Notes under the pieces: generated by a model
Databases searched by the model: none
Seen by the model: the letters and a program-made list of their open reading frames with translations, nothing else
What the model was told of the DNA's origin: nothing
Position numbers and translations under genes: made by a program
Assembly: GCA_900169235.1 (NCBI GenBank)
Contig: FWCC01000200.1
Location: forward strand, 1-64,000
Direction: 5' to 3'
DNA from: Zarea fungicola
Lineage: Eukaryota; Ascomycota; Sordariomycetes; Hypocreales; Cordycipitaceae
DNA: 64,000 nt
Part shown: piece after piece, positions 1 through 11,900 of the stretch
How the letters are laid out: each line of letters begins with the position of its first letter
Numbering within the stretch: the first letter of the stretch is position 1

Positions 1-1483
1 GTTTTTTTGTCACCCCCTTGCTTCTCTCTCTTCTCCCATATTCCTAAGCACCAACTGCATTGAAACGACCTCGGTCACTGCTCGTGTTTCTATGGCTGTT
101 CATCATTCTCCGCTCGGCGCTGGATGAGGAGCTTCCATCCCACTGGGCGTCATCGTTACGCAGGCTGGTCAGCCTTCAGGGGGTCTCGACAGGGACATGG
201 GCAGTACCAGAGATAAAGAGCTGACGGAGAAGGGCACTAAAATTAACGATCATCAGAAACCCCACTGTATTAAACTGTTCGAATTGTACTCCGCCTTGTC
301 CGCTCAGTTACTGTCGCTCTCGTCCTGTAACTAGTCGACCGACCCGCCTCCACAGAATCCACCATGTAAAGACCAGACCACTGATCGGAATGTCCATCCT
401 CTCATGTACATGGTTTCTGGTTGCCAGAGTTGGCTCAAGGTGGCATTTTTATCGACACGGACCATCGATCTTGGAGGTGCTCGAGCAAGCATTGACCGCA
501 TTGCCCAACCTATATGTTAGCTGGACTCGTGTTGAAGGCGAGGACCTAGGCGCGGGTTTCGGGATGTGACGCCGGCCAAACAGAAAGGGGAACCCTTTCC
601 ATTTTGCGGTAACGTCAAATGATCGACAAACCTATGCTCTTGTCTGCAACATCCTTTGTAGCACGGCCGGCAATCGAAAGACAAAAGCAACGATATCTGT
701 GTCACTTTTCCCTTTCTGGACAACTGCTCCTAGACAATGTGCCAAATTTCCGAACCGCCCACTTTGAAGAAACAAGTCACATCTCCGGTGGCAAAGTCAC
801 AGAAGCCTTGCCTCAGGCTTTGTTGGTGTTGTCCGTTATTCTCCTTGAACGCCACTCCTGAAGCCAGGCTTCGACGCTAGCTCGACGCCTTCTTTTTCGA
901 CCAACTACACCATCACAAGCCAAAAAAAGGCTGCCAGTACACGGATACCAAGTAGGCCGAGCCAAGTTTTTTGTCATGACCCCTGTCTTTAATCGTTGCC
1001 ACAGTTGATGCTGAAAAAGTTGATGACCCCTCATACTGGTATTTGTGCCCTCGATGCGCGCCAGCTTGCGCTGTGGCCAACTTTTGGCGTTTTATACTCC
1101 GTAGTTGCCAACTAGTTACTTGCTGCCAAGCCACCCGCGGCTGGCTGTGGTTGCTAGCCCTACATTGCCTGGTAGTGTGGTCATTGCCAATGATCCTGGT
1201 ACAATTTTACTCCTCGTGGCAAGAGAGCTGTTGTGGCTGAACCCCAAGCACAGCTCGTCTGGTTCTCTCCAACTCCCATTTACAAACCCTGTACGCCGTA
1301 CTTCCTGTTTCATGCAATTCTGTACAACACCTCTTGTCTATGTGCTCGTTCTTACTACCATTGGTATATACAGACGTGCAACGTTTCGTTCCATCCCGCC
1401 AGCACTGATAATGTCTTGATTTTTCTTTTCTCTTCTTTTTCCTTCGCTATACATGAAAAACTTGCTATAATTATCCTGCCAGA
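1..1483. other. Intergenic, no gene seen
   Basis: Only short overlapping open frames on both strands, none with recognisable protein character. One copy of TACTCCGTA lies at 1095-1103. The last 100 bases are pyrimidine-rich and probably form the promoter and 5' leader of the gene starting at 1484. Confidence 0.5.
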
Positions 1484-2772
1484 ATGAACTACTCAGATCC
1501 GCCACCAGTACGGCCGTTTAGCGATGCGAAACCTACTTTGCTGGTCTCGTGGTGGATTACCCTTTTTTGCACTTGTATTATTCTCTTGCGACTAGCTGGT
1601 CGGTATATCCGTGTCGAGAAGCTGTTTCGTGAGGATAAGATTGTCGCACTGGCTCTCGTCCCATTGTTCCTGCGCATGGGCTGCGCCCACGTCGTGTTGC
1701 TTTGGGGCACCAACAACATCGACCTGAATGGCGTTGCGTTGTCTAATTCGGAGATTTCTCACCGGGTATCCGGAAGTCGAGTCGTTCTTGCCAGCAGAAT
1801 ATTTTACGCAGCTACGTGAGTTTCTTATTATTTGCAAAATCGAAATGAACTTTCACGTCTAATAGACAGCTATCTAGATTATGGACTCTAAAACTTACCA
1901 CGCTCGAATTCCTCACTCGTCTGGCTGGCGCATCCATGAAGAAGCTTTATTTGCGCCTCACCATGTTTATGCGCTATGCCCTCGGTATATCCTTCATCGC
2001 CGTCCTCATTTCCGATCTCGCCGCATGCACTCCCATCACCAAAGCCTGGCAGGTCATGCCAGACCCCGGCGGCCAGTGCCGACAAGGCTTTGTGCAGCTC
2101 ATCACCATGGGCACCACTAGTGCTCTGATTGATATTATTCTCATCATCTTTCCAGTGCCAATCATTCTATCCACGCGCATTCCCAAGAAGCGCAAGATTC
2201 TTCTCGTCATGCTCTTCTGCTTTGGGTTTCTGACAGTCGGCATTACGCTATACCGCGTGCCAAAAATTATTGAGTTCAACGGCGATCAAATCTTCCGCTC
2301 TATGTGGGCGTCCATCGAGCTGCTTGCTGCCACGACTGTCGCAAACATTGTCGCTCTGGGCTCATTCCTCCGCGACAGCGGTGCCAAGAAGACCAAATTC
2401 CGCCCCGGTTACCACAACAGCAGTGGCACGACTTCCCGCGGCGGCGGCCACGGAAACGGCGTGACGACGGGAGCAACATGGGACGACTTAGAGCGTGCAA
2501 AGTCACATCAGCAACAGCAACCCCGAAAGACAGAGAGCGATGAGTGGCTGGACAAGATGAATGAGACTCGGCCGAGGCGCGAGTCTGTGCGGCAGATGAA
2601 TCGTCACTCATCCCAGTCCTCCCATGGGATCCGCGGGCCAAGTCCAACGGCGAGCCATGATTCACTCATTAGACAAGAGAGGTCATACTCCCGAGGTACT
2701 ATAATGGTGACGGATATTCCTCCACCCAAACCACCTCCAGCGGCAATGGTGGCTGGCTCGGGCGGTTTCTAA
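1484..2772 (+). CDS. Rhodopsin-like 7TM membrane protein (SAT4/Pth11-like family)
   Basis: Two exons, 1484-1815 and 1866-2772, give 412 residues; the intron (gtgagt...aatag) joins AAT to QLSRLW in frame. The protein has an extracellular-like N-terminus, several hydrophobic helices (for example around residues 20-40, 145-170, 195-215 and 220-245) and the LWTLKLTTLEFLTRL-type helix typical of the fungal rhodopsin-like domain. A long hydrophilic tail from about residue 285 is rich in Ser, His, Arg and Pro. Members of this family are mostly integral plasma-membrane proteins; some (Pth11) take part in surface sensing, but most have no known ligand. The function here is inferred only at family level. 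It stands alone, with the nearest gene 1.9 kb downstream. Confidence 0.85.
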
Positions 2773-4688
2773 ATTACAACATAATAGCCATGGGCCTTTT
2801 CCACACAGCTTGTAAACGTCTCTGAAAACAAAAACTTTTAATATTCAAAATAATGCCATTTCATGTAAATTCCAAAGAACCTTGATCTCTCAAGTAAAAG
2901 AATTATTGGGCCAGCACGATATTTGGATACAGTGATACAAGGAAGCAAAAGACTTGCCACATGCTTTTGTTGTGAAACAAATACTGACTCTAACACAACC
3001 TCTAGATGGTGGTGTACCGTACTGGCTGCAACGATTGCACTAGTAATAAACGCTCCCTCTGCTCTTCAGCTGCGAAATACAACTGTTCACGTTTTGGTAG
3101 CCCGATACGGTAGTCGGGCAGAGAAAAGTGTCGTTTGACAAGTTGGACATGGTGAATGGGCTAAAATCTCCTTATCGCTCTCTCTCATTATAGTCTCCCC
3201 CCCACAGATTTGCGCCATCTAGTTACTAGTTACTAGGTAGTCATCGTGCAACGCAGTAACCCAAACGAGTCTGCATGACCCAGAGGGCCAGAGCCACCAC
3301 ACCTTGTCCAACGCCAGGTTGGTTCCGCAGCCACACATGTCTCATGCAGGGGACGGGGTTAAAGAGAGGGCGCCACCGTTTTGCCGGATACCATTGCTGC
3401 CTTCACACCAATACCGAACAATCTACGCGTCCACCGGCCAGCCTCACTTGCTTTGCTCTCCACTCTCCTTTATTAGTTTCAAAAATCACACACACCACCC
3501 AGCAAAGTGATATTCCAGAAAAGTCCATATTTCTAGCAAGTCTGTGTGGAAAGTAAAAGGAGGAGAACCATGAAAAGGTTCAAGTGTTTTCCTGTAGTTG
3601 TGTCAGTGCGTCTTCGCTGGCGCAGCCATCGGCTGTTGTGGGCGGTTTTTAATATCAAGCAGCAAGCCACAACACACACGCCAGAAACGAGACCTTCCAG
3701 AAACCATTTGAACCCAGCCTCGTTTCCTTGCACCAAGCTTGACTAGTTTGGGAAGGTCAAACGATTTTTTGGGAAACCCGTTTTTCTCTTGTCGCACTGG
3801 AGCTTTCCGCCGTTGCTGGTCGCGGTGGCCTGACTATGCATTACTCACACCCACAGTTCTGTTAATACTATGCGCCTCAATGTCTGTGTGTCCTTGCCTT
3901 TGTCCGTACGAACGGCCGAACGGGTAGCTCCGTCTCTCCCTTTCCCGTTCTCATCTAGCTCTTTATTCCATCTTATCAGTTGGAATCGTCGCTAGGTTAT
4001 CCTGGTCAATGGCACACGATGTGGAGTGGCTGTTCACGAATTGCCACAGCATGAGCCAGCACGGCAAACCGGTGTTGCTCTGTGCTTTTTCAGCTCTGCA
4101 TTGTGAAAATCGTAGCCGTTTTGTGTACTGCAAAGAGGTAGACGGAGCAGTCCATCCAGATGGGCGGGGGCTGCCACCCTTGTGCTTCTCAGGGCACTCA
4201 CACACTTTTACCAAAGAAAGAATACAAGCCGGTTTCGGTTTCCTAGGCATTTCATATTTGGCTGATGGCGGTGGAGATTAAGCCAAGCTGGAAATTTCCC
4301 AAACAAGCCTGCTCACCAAGGACAAGCCATGTCAAACTACTGAGCAATTGATGGAACTGGAATTCGCCGCTCGGATCATCTGCTCCTCATAACTTCCTTT
4401 ACCAAGTGGTTTAGCGTCTGTATATCGTAGCAAGTGTTATTCGTGTCTCTTGCCTCTGGACTGCATAAACAACCAATGCAGTCCAACCTTTCTTCATGTG
4501 TACTTGTCCAGTGGCAGTATTGACAGCTAATTAACCCTCTTCTTCATATCGCAGCGTGAGAGTTCTCCTAGTTATTTTTCATCACTTTTATTATCATCGT
4601 GCTACATACAGTACCAGATCCTACAACCCTCTTGATCGGTTCTCGGTGGTAACCAGCTTCGGCTACTGCCCCAACCACCAGAAAAGCC
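2773..4688. other. Intergenic, promoter side of the permease gene
   Basis: No convincing gene. The small plus-strand frames at 2923-3138, 3275-3556 and 4009-4281 lack family character. The stretch presumably carries the 3' end of the rhodopsin-like gene and the promoter and leader of the permease. Pyrimidine-rich tracts lie near 3870-3960 and 4480-4580. Confidence 0.4.
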
Positions 4689-6800
4689 ATGCCCAGCACC
4701 GAATCTGATAGATCAAAGTCCCTCAAAAACGGCATCACCATGACGAGGGACTTTGAGATTGTCGAGATGAGCGACATGGGCGAAAGCAATCGACGTTCTG
4801 GCTCCGCACCTTTTACATCGACTACTACCTCGTATGCTGTGACCACCAAACCCCTCCCAAGTACGGCGGATGGCATGCAGGAAAACATTCCTCAGAGACT
4901 GGTAGACAGCTTCAAGCGGGCTCCAGGAGCCAAGCTGGCGGGACAGCAGGGCTATCATGTTCACGACGACATGCCAGATGTGAACCGGGATCGAGATAGG
5001 CACTATGATGTGCGCGTTGCCAATGCTAGGACTGCAAACACAAGTCTTTCGCGGGAGCTCAAGGGGCGACATTTGCAAATGATTGCAATTGGAGGCTCAA
5101 TTGGTAAGTCCAGCAAGCCAGTTGTTTCTTGCTGCATCCTGTTGCAGTTCGCTGATGTTTCCTTGAATTAGGTACTGGCCTTTTCGTCGCCTCTGGAATC
5201 GCTTTAAACCAAAGCGGCCCTGCATCCATGGTTCTTGCATACCTTTTCATTGGCATGATTCAGTTTTGCATCATGCAATGCCTCGGCGAACTTGCTGTGG
5301 CTTTCCCCGTTGCTGGCTCCTTTTCCGTCTTTTCTACTCGTTTTCTCGACCCCTCGTGGGGATTCGCCATGGGTTGGAAGTATGCAGTTCTTTGTCTTCT
5401 TGTCCAATCTAAAATGATATTATGCATGCTAATATCCCTTTCTATAGTTATGCTTTTCAGTGGCTATTTGCCCTTCCTCTCGAAATCATAGCCGGCGCCT
5501 TGACAATCCAGTACTGGAACAGTCAACTGAGCCCAGCCATTTTTGTCACGCTTTTTATAATCCTCATCGCCGTCATCAACCTTGTTGGCATCAAAGGCTA
5601 TGGAGAGGCTGAGTTTGTCTTTTCCACTATCAAAGTTACTGCAATTGTCGGTTTTATGCAAGTCATTACCTATGTATCCTTCTCTAGAGTCTCCCATGTC
5701 CCAACTAACACTATTTTCTTCTTTACAGACTTCTAGGCATCGTCATCAACATCGGCGGTACGCCGCAGTCTGGTTACATAGGTGCCAGATACTGGTCAAC
5801 CCCCGGTCCGACCAATAACGGATTCAAGGGTTTCTGCAGTGTTTTGGTCACCTCATCTTTCTCCTTTGTCGGCACCGAGTTGGTCGGCCTCGCTGCCGCC
5901 GAGGCTGCCAACCCACGCAAATCACTCCCTAGCGCCATCAAGCAGGTCTTTTGGCGCATCGCCATCTTTTACATTGTAGCCCTCTTCCTCATCAGCCTGC
6001 TCGTGCCCTATGACGACCCACGTCTTCTCGGGGGTAGCTCCGCAGTCGATGCCTCGGCCAGCCCATTTGTCCTTGCTGTCGAGAGCGTCGGCTCCACGAT
6101 ATTGCCCAGCGTCATGAACGCAGTTATTCTCCTCGCCGTGCTGAGCGTCGGCAACTCGGCCGTGTTTGGCTCGTCGCGCGTGCTGGCCGCGCTGGCGGAG
6201 CAGTCACACGCACCCCGGATATTTGGGTATGTTGACCGAAAAGGTCGGCCTCTTGTGGCGATTGTTTTCTCCCTAAGTCTCGCCTTGCTGGCCTACCTGG
6301 TGGATATCAAGATTCATTCCGTCATCTTTGACTGGCTCCTCAGTATCTGCGGGCTCTCGAGCTTGTTCACCTGGACCAGCGTCTGCCTGAGCCACATTCG
6401 CTTCCGGCAGGCTTGGGCGGCCGCGGGCAACACCCTGAACCAGCTTCCCTATAAGTCTCAGGCTGGTTTGATTGGCTCCTGGCTCGCCATCGCCGCCAAC
6501 GCTTTTGTCCTGGCTGCTCAGTTTTGGATGGCCGTGTCGCCGGTGAGAGCCAGCAACGCGGCGCCAATGAGCAAGGGGGACATGACAGTAAACTTTTTCC
6601 AAAAGATCTTGACAGTTCCGATTATCCTCGTGTTTTACATTGTCCACAAGCTGTGGTTCAAGACCAGAGTTATACCTATCCGAGCCGTGGATATTGATAC
6701 GGGCCGCAGCTTCTCTAGGCATCAGGTCTTAAGCGTCAACAGCAAGGATAGTTATAGCCAGTGGCCGACATGGAAGAAGCTTTATAGGTCGATTTGTTAG
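4689..6800 (+). CDS. Amino-acid permease (APC superfamily, YAT type)
   Basis: Four exons (4689-5103, 5172-5379, 5448-5657, 5729-6800) give 634 residues, about 70 more than most fungal YAT permeases, the extra being a hydrophilic N-terminus. After about 135 cytosolic residues comes the family signature MIAIGGSIGTGLFVASG, followed by roughly twelve hydrophobic segments including GWNYAFQW and FSFVGTELVGLAAAEA. It should import amino acids by proton symport across the plasma membrane; substrate choice cannot be read from the sequence. Intron 3 starts with GC (AT|gcaagt at 5658) and ends at 5728; only this donor restores GFILLGIVINIGG. A second in-frame ATG lies at 4741. Certain for family, open for substrate. 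Confidence 0.92.
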
Positions 6801-7358
6801 CTTAACACTCTGTAATAGGAACTATGCGAAAAAGAAATAATAATACCAGAATCACTGATGCGATTTCTCATAACACCTGTCACGTCTACGGTGATAAACC
6901 AATAGCAACACAGCCAGTGTATCATTTACCGCCATAAAATACTCTCTCGATGAATAATCCACTATTAATCAATCATCAAACTCTTCTAGTTCTATTGTAT
7001 AGTTTGCGTCCTTGCAGCCATGTAATGATCAAGGTAGCCGTTGGTGATGTATAGTAATTAGAAAGAATCTTGATTGTAGTAAACCCTAACCCGGGATCTT
7101 TAAGTAGCCTAAAAGTGCCTTTTTTGAGTTTTAAGAACAGTTCATAGTGCGCTTCCTAATTAGTGTAGATCCTTTAGTTGTAAATTTTAAAGGTATATGA
7201 TTGAAATATTTTATATTAACCAACAGCCCCTGTTGTGTGTTTATGTGCGTGTGTGTGCTTTACGTTACTTTTGCGTAACAGGCCTAAGTCATGTGCGATA
7301 GAGAATTGCCTGTGACTCTCGAAAACCTTCTTGGCAAGTACATCAGAACTTCTTCCTC
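6801..7358. other. AT-rich intergenic stretch
   Basis: Lies between the convergent 3' ends of the permease and the hypothetical gene. Very AT-rich from about 6820 to 7230. A single telomere-like AACCCTAACCC at 7082-7092 is followed by degenerate sequence. No open frame of note. Confidence 0.4.
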
Positions 7359-8327
7359 CTACATAACAAGTAGCACCTCCTCCAATGTCTGCTCCCTCAG
7401 GACCTCATTCGCTTCATACTGCGTCCGTAAATAGCCAGCCGGCATCTTTCCAATGTTCTCCAATCTGTACCTTACACCGAATACCAGCGGTGGTGTCCCA
7501 TACGCCAGCGTGATCAGCGTCGACAGAATCAGTGCATCAAACGCCCTGACCGGTCGCGATAGCACTGGCTCCTCGTCCATATGTCCCGGCTGCGCAAAGT
7601 CGACAAAGTACCACATCCGCGCACTCGCGTGGTACAGATTAGCCGGTGCCAGGGCGCGAGAGGCGACCGGCTTGTCACGAAATCTTGTTGGCCACGCCTC
7701 GTTCCTGTTTTCTCCCTGCTTGGCAGCACCCCCCGAGTCTGCCGCGTCCCCGCCACCACCGACACCATTCTCTTGTTGGTCAAGTTGGTGTTGAGGCTGA
7801 TGACTTTTGTCTTCTTTCTCCTGTGTAACTTGGATCATCGGCGCCGGCGGTCCAGTCCCCGTGTACTCGGCCAGCATCTGTCTGTATGCATTAAACGCCC
7901 GGCGCGCGTAGTCTTCGCTCGGAAACGGTGTGTCGCGGCCAACCTCCCACAGCGTCTGCTTCCTGCCGTCTGCCGCGTGTGTCAGCACCGCCCAGGTGTG
8001 CCCAATGTCCTCGCCGGTCGCGTACACGCGCTCACTACTACCACCGCCGCCACCACCATGATTCTCGCCACCGTCGTCCTGCTCTTGACGTTCCGGGCTG
8101 CGCAGGCCAAACCATACATCCACCAGGTCACCTTCGCTCAGGCATGCACTGACGAGTGGATACAAAAATCGAATATGCGGACTGCGCGCCAGGCCGCCGC
8201 CGGGCGCGTTCCAGATGAACTCGTCGGCGTAGTCAAGAGCCGCGGCGCGATTGAAGAAGATGCGGCCCTCAGCTTCGTGGATCTCTGCCTTAGCTTTGGG
8301 GCCAGGGATGAAGCTCATGCGATCCAT
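7359..8327 (-). CDS. Hypothetical protein, unrecognised
   Basis: An uninterrupted 322-residue frame from ATG (8325-8327) to stop. I do not recognise a family. The protein is soluble-looking and acidic, with a glycine run (about residues 88-95) and a low-complexity Gln/Gly/Asp linker around 180-205. Ordered-looking blocks lie at both ends: one with WNAPGGGLARSPHIRFLYP near residue 40 and one with RMWYFVDFAQPGHMDEEPVL near residue 237. No signal peptide or membrane helix is apparent. A 274-residue frame exists on the other strand, but it is rich in Arg, Leu and Cys in the way shadow frames usually are, so I chose the minus strand. The next in-frame Met (residue 4) is also a possible start. Confidence 0.55.
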   Translation of the reverse strand: MDRMSFIPGPKAKAEIHEAEGRIFFNRAAALDYADEFIWNAPGGGLARSPHIRFLYPLVSACLSEGDLVDVWFGLRSPERQEQDDGGENHGGGGGGSSERVYATGEDIGHTWAVLTHAADGRKQTLWEVGRDTPFPSEDYARRAFNAYRQMLAEYTGTGPPAPMIQVTQEKEDKSHQPQHQLDQQENGVGGGGDAADSGGAAKQGENRNEAWPTRFRDKPVASRALAPANLYHASARMWYFVDFAQPGHMDEEPVLSRPVRAFDALILSTLITLAYGTPPLVFGVRYRLENIGKMPAGYLRTQYEANEVLREQTLEEVLLVM

Positions 8328-8944
8328 CGCCTCTTCACAAACTTCCCTTTGAGTTCTGTTCTGAGATTGTTGATACCCCTTTGGGTTCAGTCCTTAGATT
8401 ATTGATACTCTTTTAGTTGCTTAAATACGGGGTGTGTTAGTATTCTGTGTGCTTGTTCTTCTTTTTCTTGCTCCATTCTCAGTAAGCTCCGATTAATATA
8501 ATGCTAAATTGGATAGCTTCGCGAGATACGACAAAGCTATGGGACGAAAGCTGTTCTTACTGGGTGGGGCGCTGAACTGCGCCAGTGCCTTCAGCTGAGG
8601 AGCATCTGCCCTCGGACCTCTGTCACCTCTTCTTACATTTCTTACATGGCGTAGAGTTTTTCGGTCCTACTTGTCAGTGCTTTAGCGGTGGGGGTTGATA
8701 CTTTTGTTCACTATCCAATGGCTTAGCTGACGAGATACCGAAATCGGCCTGAAGTAGATTCTGCTACAGCCGCCTATCATCCGAGACACTGTCGCACAAC
8801 TTACACATAATGTCATGGAAGGTCTTTCAAGCGTGCTTTATTCATGTGGTATGTGTTCATCATCTGTGCACCACGGAGACTGTATATTCTTGTGGCTTGT
8901 CAAAGTCTAATTGTATCAGGTACATCTATACAACTCATAAACGT
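8328..8944. other. Intergenic between two minus-strand genes
   Basis: Holds the upstream region of the 7359-8327 gene and the 3' end of VPS15. No open frame or repeat of note. Confidence 0.4.
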
Positions 8945-11900
8945 TTAGTGAAATATGAATACAGTACCCGACCGGTCAACAGATACGCTCATTGTGTACG
9001 GGTGCTCCAATAAGGCCACGTCCTGGATCGAATCCAAATGGGACTGTAAAAGCTGTTGTTGCTGCAGCGATATGACAGTTGATCGTGCTGGACGCCCATT
9101 AGACGTCTTTGTCGACCTGCCACTGGTGCCTCCCACAGCCGACGTTCCCGACAGTGCTGTCTGCCGCGCAAAGCGCTCCGTATTCAGTGTCATCGATGGC
9201 GAGAGCTGTGTTGCAGAGTACGTTGGCTGTGCTTCATCAGGCTGGAGGCCACTAAATACGCACGAATTTTCGAAGCGAGAGATGTCCCAGAAACGCATCT
9301 TCCTGTCCGAGCCACCACTAATCATAAACGCGTGGCGAATATCGCGTGAGTCTTCACCTGTGGCAACGCCCGTGGCAATGGCGCGGACACCACGATCGGC
9401 ATTGGCAGAGTCTGCAATGTCCAAGCTCGTAGCAAAACGAGAGAGGATGCCTTCAGGCTTTTCATTGTCGACGTCCCAAGCCCGATAGGTCTTGGCGCCG
9501 TCTTTAACCGCACCGGTCCTATAAATTTCACGGCAAATGCCCTTCTCCAAGTCCCATGTCGTAATTTCACCATGCTCGGCCCCTCCAGAAACACAAATCC
9601 ATTTACCACGACCCTTGTTTGGGTGTATACTGGTGCGGTAGATGGCACTCTTGCCCGGTACGCCCATAGCCTTGAGCCTCACCATAAAGCGTAAATCCCA
9701 GAGGTCTATGATGCCATGGGATGTTCCAATGCATAACCAGTTCCTTTTTCTATCCACACAGAAGCAAGTAGGTGTGCCATGGTGAACGGGGTTCTCCAGC
9801 ACATAGAGCAAAGTCATGGTCCGCAAATCGATACCTAGAATCCGCGATTTGTTCGTCGCGAGTATTAATACAGAACTGGTCTCTTGCCTAAAATGTTCAC
9901 ACCAGACGGTGAATTCTCCCTCTGGCAGGCAATATTCGCGCAACAGCCGAAGCTTGCCATAGCGAATCACACCACTGGCCGAAACAGTATCAACCTTGAC
10001 AACATGGACGCTTCCGTCGCTGGCACAGCTAACGAAGCAGTGCGAGTTTTCGATAAAGCAGAGAGCTAGCACACGTGCGGCGTGGGCATGTTTATGCGTT
10101 TGCCTTGATCTATGTGTAATGTTGCGTTCAAGGCGGGCAGTATCCCAAACTTTGACCGCACCATCATCGCCTCCGGTGATGAAGAACATGTGATCTGGGG
10201 AGACAACGACCCGGTTGATACACCCCCTGTGTTCTCCAAAGGTAGCTACAAGGGTTCCTAGTGGCTTCCAACGCTCCTCGGCAGCCTGTGTGCGGATAGC
10301 TCTACTCTTTCTTCTGGATATCGGCTCGACCATGGGGCCAAACTCGATGACATCTCGAGGGAAATTGGCAACGTACATGTTGTCCAGCATGAACTGGACA
10401 TTTGGGTCGTTGCCTGCATAGCTGTGCTTTGCCTGTTTGATCCTTGGGGCCGCTACACTGTCAGCAGCGGGTGTTGGCTGCACAGTTATTGTCTGTGTAA
10501 AGGGACCCTCCATCTCACCAAAGGCATTGGCATCGCTTGTTCCAGTCTCGGGTATCGACTTGCCTCCGTCTTTTCTATCAAGTAGACTGAGGGCACTAGC
10601 TTGGTGGCGCATGGCACGTCTGAGTACATACGGACCATCATTGATGGAGGCATCATCTCGAGAACCCGAGGACGGTACACGAGAGTCACGGGAACTAGCG
10701 CGAGCACTTCCACTGGGCGAGATAATGCGGCCATCACCATGAGGTCCAACACTTTGAACTCTATTCTTGTGCATATTTGCGGCTCTTCGCTTCTTCGCCA
10801 CAGTGTCATCAATCGTCATGGAGGCGTCCAAGAGCGCATCTGCTATGGTATACTGTGTAGATGGGGGTTCCAGGTCTGGAGTGATTGAGGGATCTCTTAG
10901 TGGGGAGTCGTTGAAGAACACAGTTTGGGGTGTGACTCCAAAGTCCTTCAATGATATCAATCCTGTAGAAATACTAGGTTCTGTCGGAGATGCGTCACGA
11001 CTTCGCATATTGCTAAGCCTCCAGATGAATTCCCGTAGGGCCAAGAGCTTTAGCTCATCATCGGGTTTCAGTCCTAGATTTCGCAACTTGTCCAACCATT
11101 GATCGTCCTCGTCGTTGCGACTCGATTTGCCGAGCGGGCCGAAGATATGATCCTTCGATCGCGCAGCCAATGTAGATGAAGATCCAAAAGCCAATGAGCG
11201 AACGTTATGCAAGGACTTCCAGAATAGTCCTCGATCGGCCTTTGTAGCCCATGTAATGGCTTGGTCAAATACAGGCCGGGAGAGCGGAGTCTGCAGGGCG
11301 TCCAGGACACTGAGCTCATTATAGTCCGGGAGATAGGCAATCTTCAAGTACGGCTTAACCAGTGGCAGTAAAAAGCAACGCACATCGGCCGGCTGCAGAA
11401 AGCTTGCGGACATGGAGATAAATTCGGCTGCAGATTCTCGGATCCAAATGTTGGGATGCATAGTGAATCGGCCAATGATATCGAGCAACTCCCAGAGTTT
11501 CGATTTCGAAAGCAGACCAAGACCAGCAAGCTGTGCAAGAGAATGGATCGCAGCCTGCACAACGAATTCTTCCTGGTCGGCTAATGCTTGAACCATAAGC
11601 GGCAGCATAAATTCTTCGAGGCTGATACTTCCAATAAAAGCGGCAATTCCGACGACAGTATCGAAGAATGCGCACTTTAAAGTCCAATCCCGGTCATTAA
11701 GATAGGTGTTCAAGTGTGCTAGCAAAACATCATTGGACTGCTCCTTGAAGAACATGCATAATTCTGGCACAGAGGACAAGAATGCGCGTCGAACGAAAAC
11801 GTCCGGGTCCTCGACAAGCTGTTTTGTGTAACTTTCAATCTTATCAAATATTTGCCTTCCTGCATTATCAAATATACTTTCAAAGTTTGCGTCTGTTTCA

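Noticed and set aside
7082..7092. Telomere repeat AACCCTAACCC
   Set aside because: Less than two units and inside a gene-bearing arm; not a telomere.
7581..8405. 274-residue plus-strand frame opposite the hypothetical gene
   Set aside because: Arg/Leu/Cys-rich in the way antisense shadows of GC-rich genes are; the minus strand has the better coding character.
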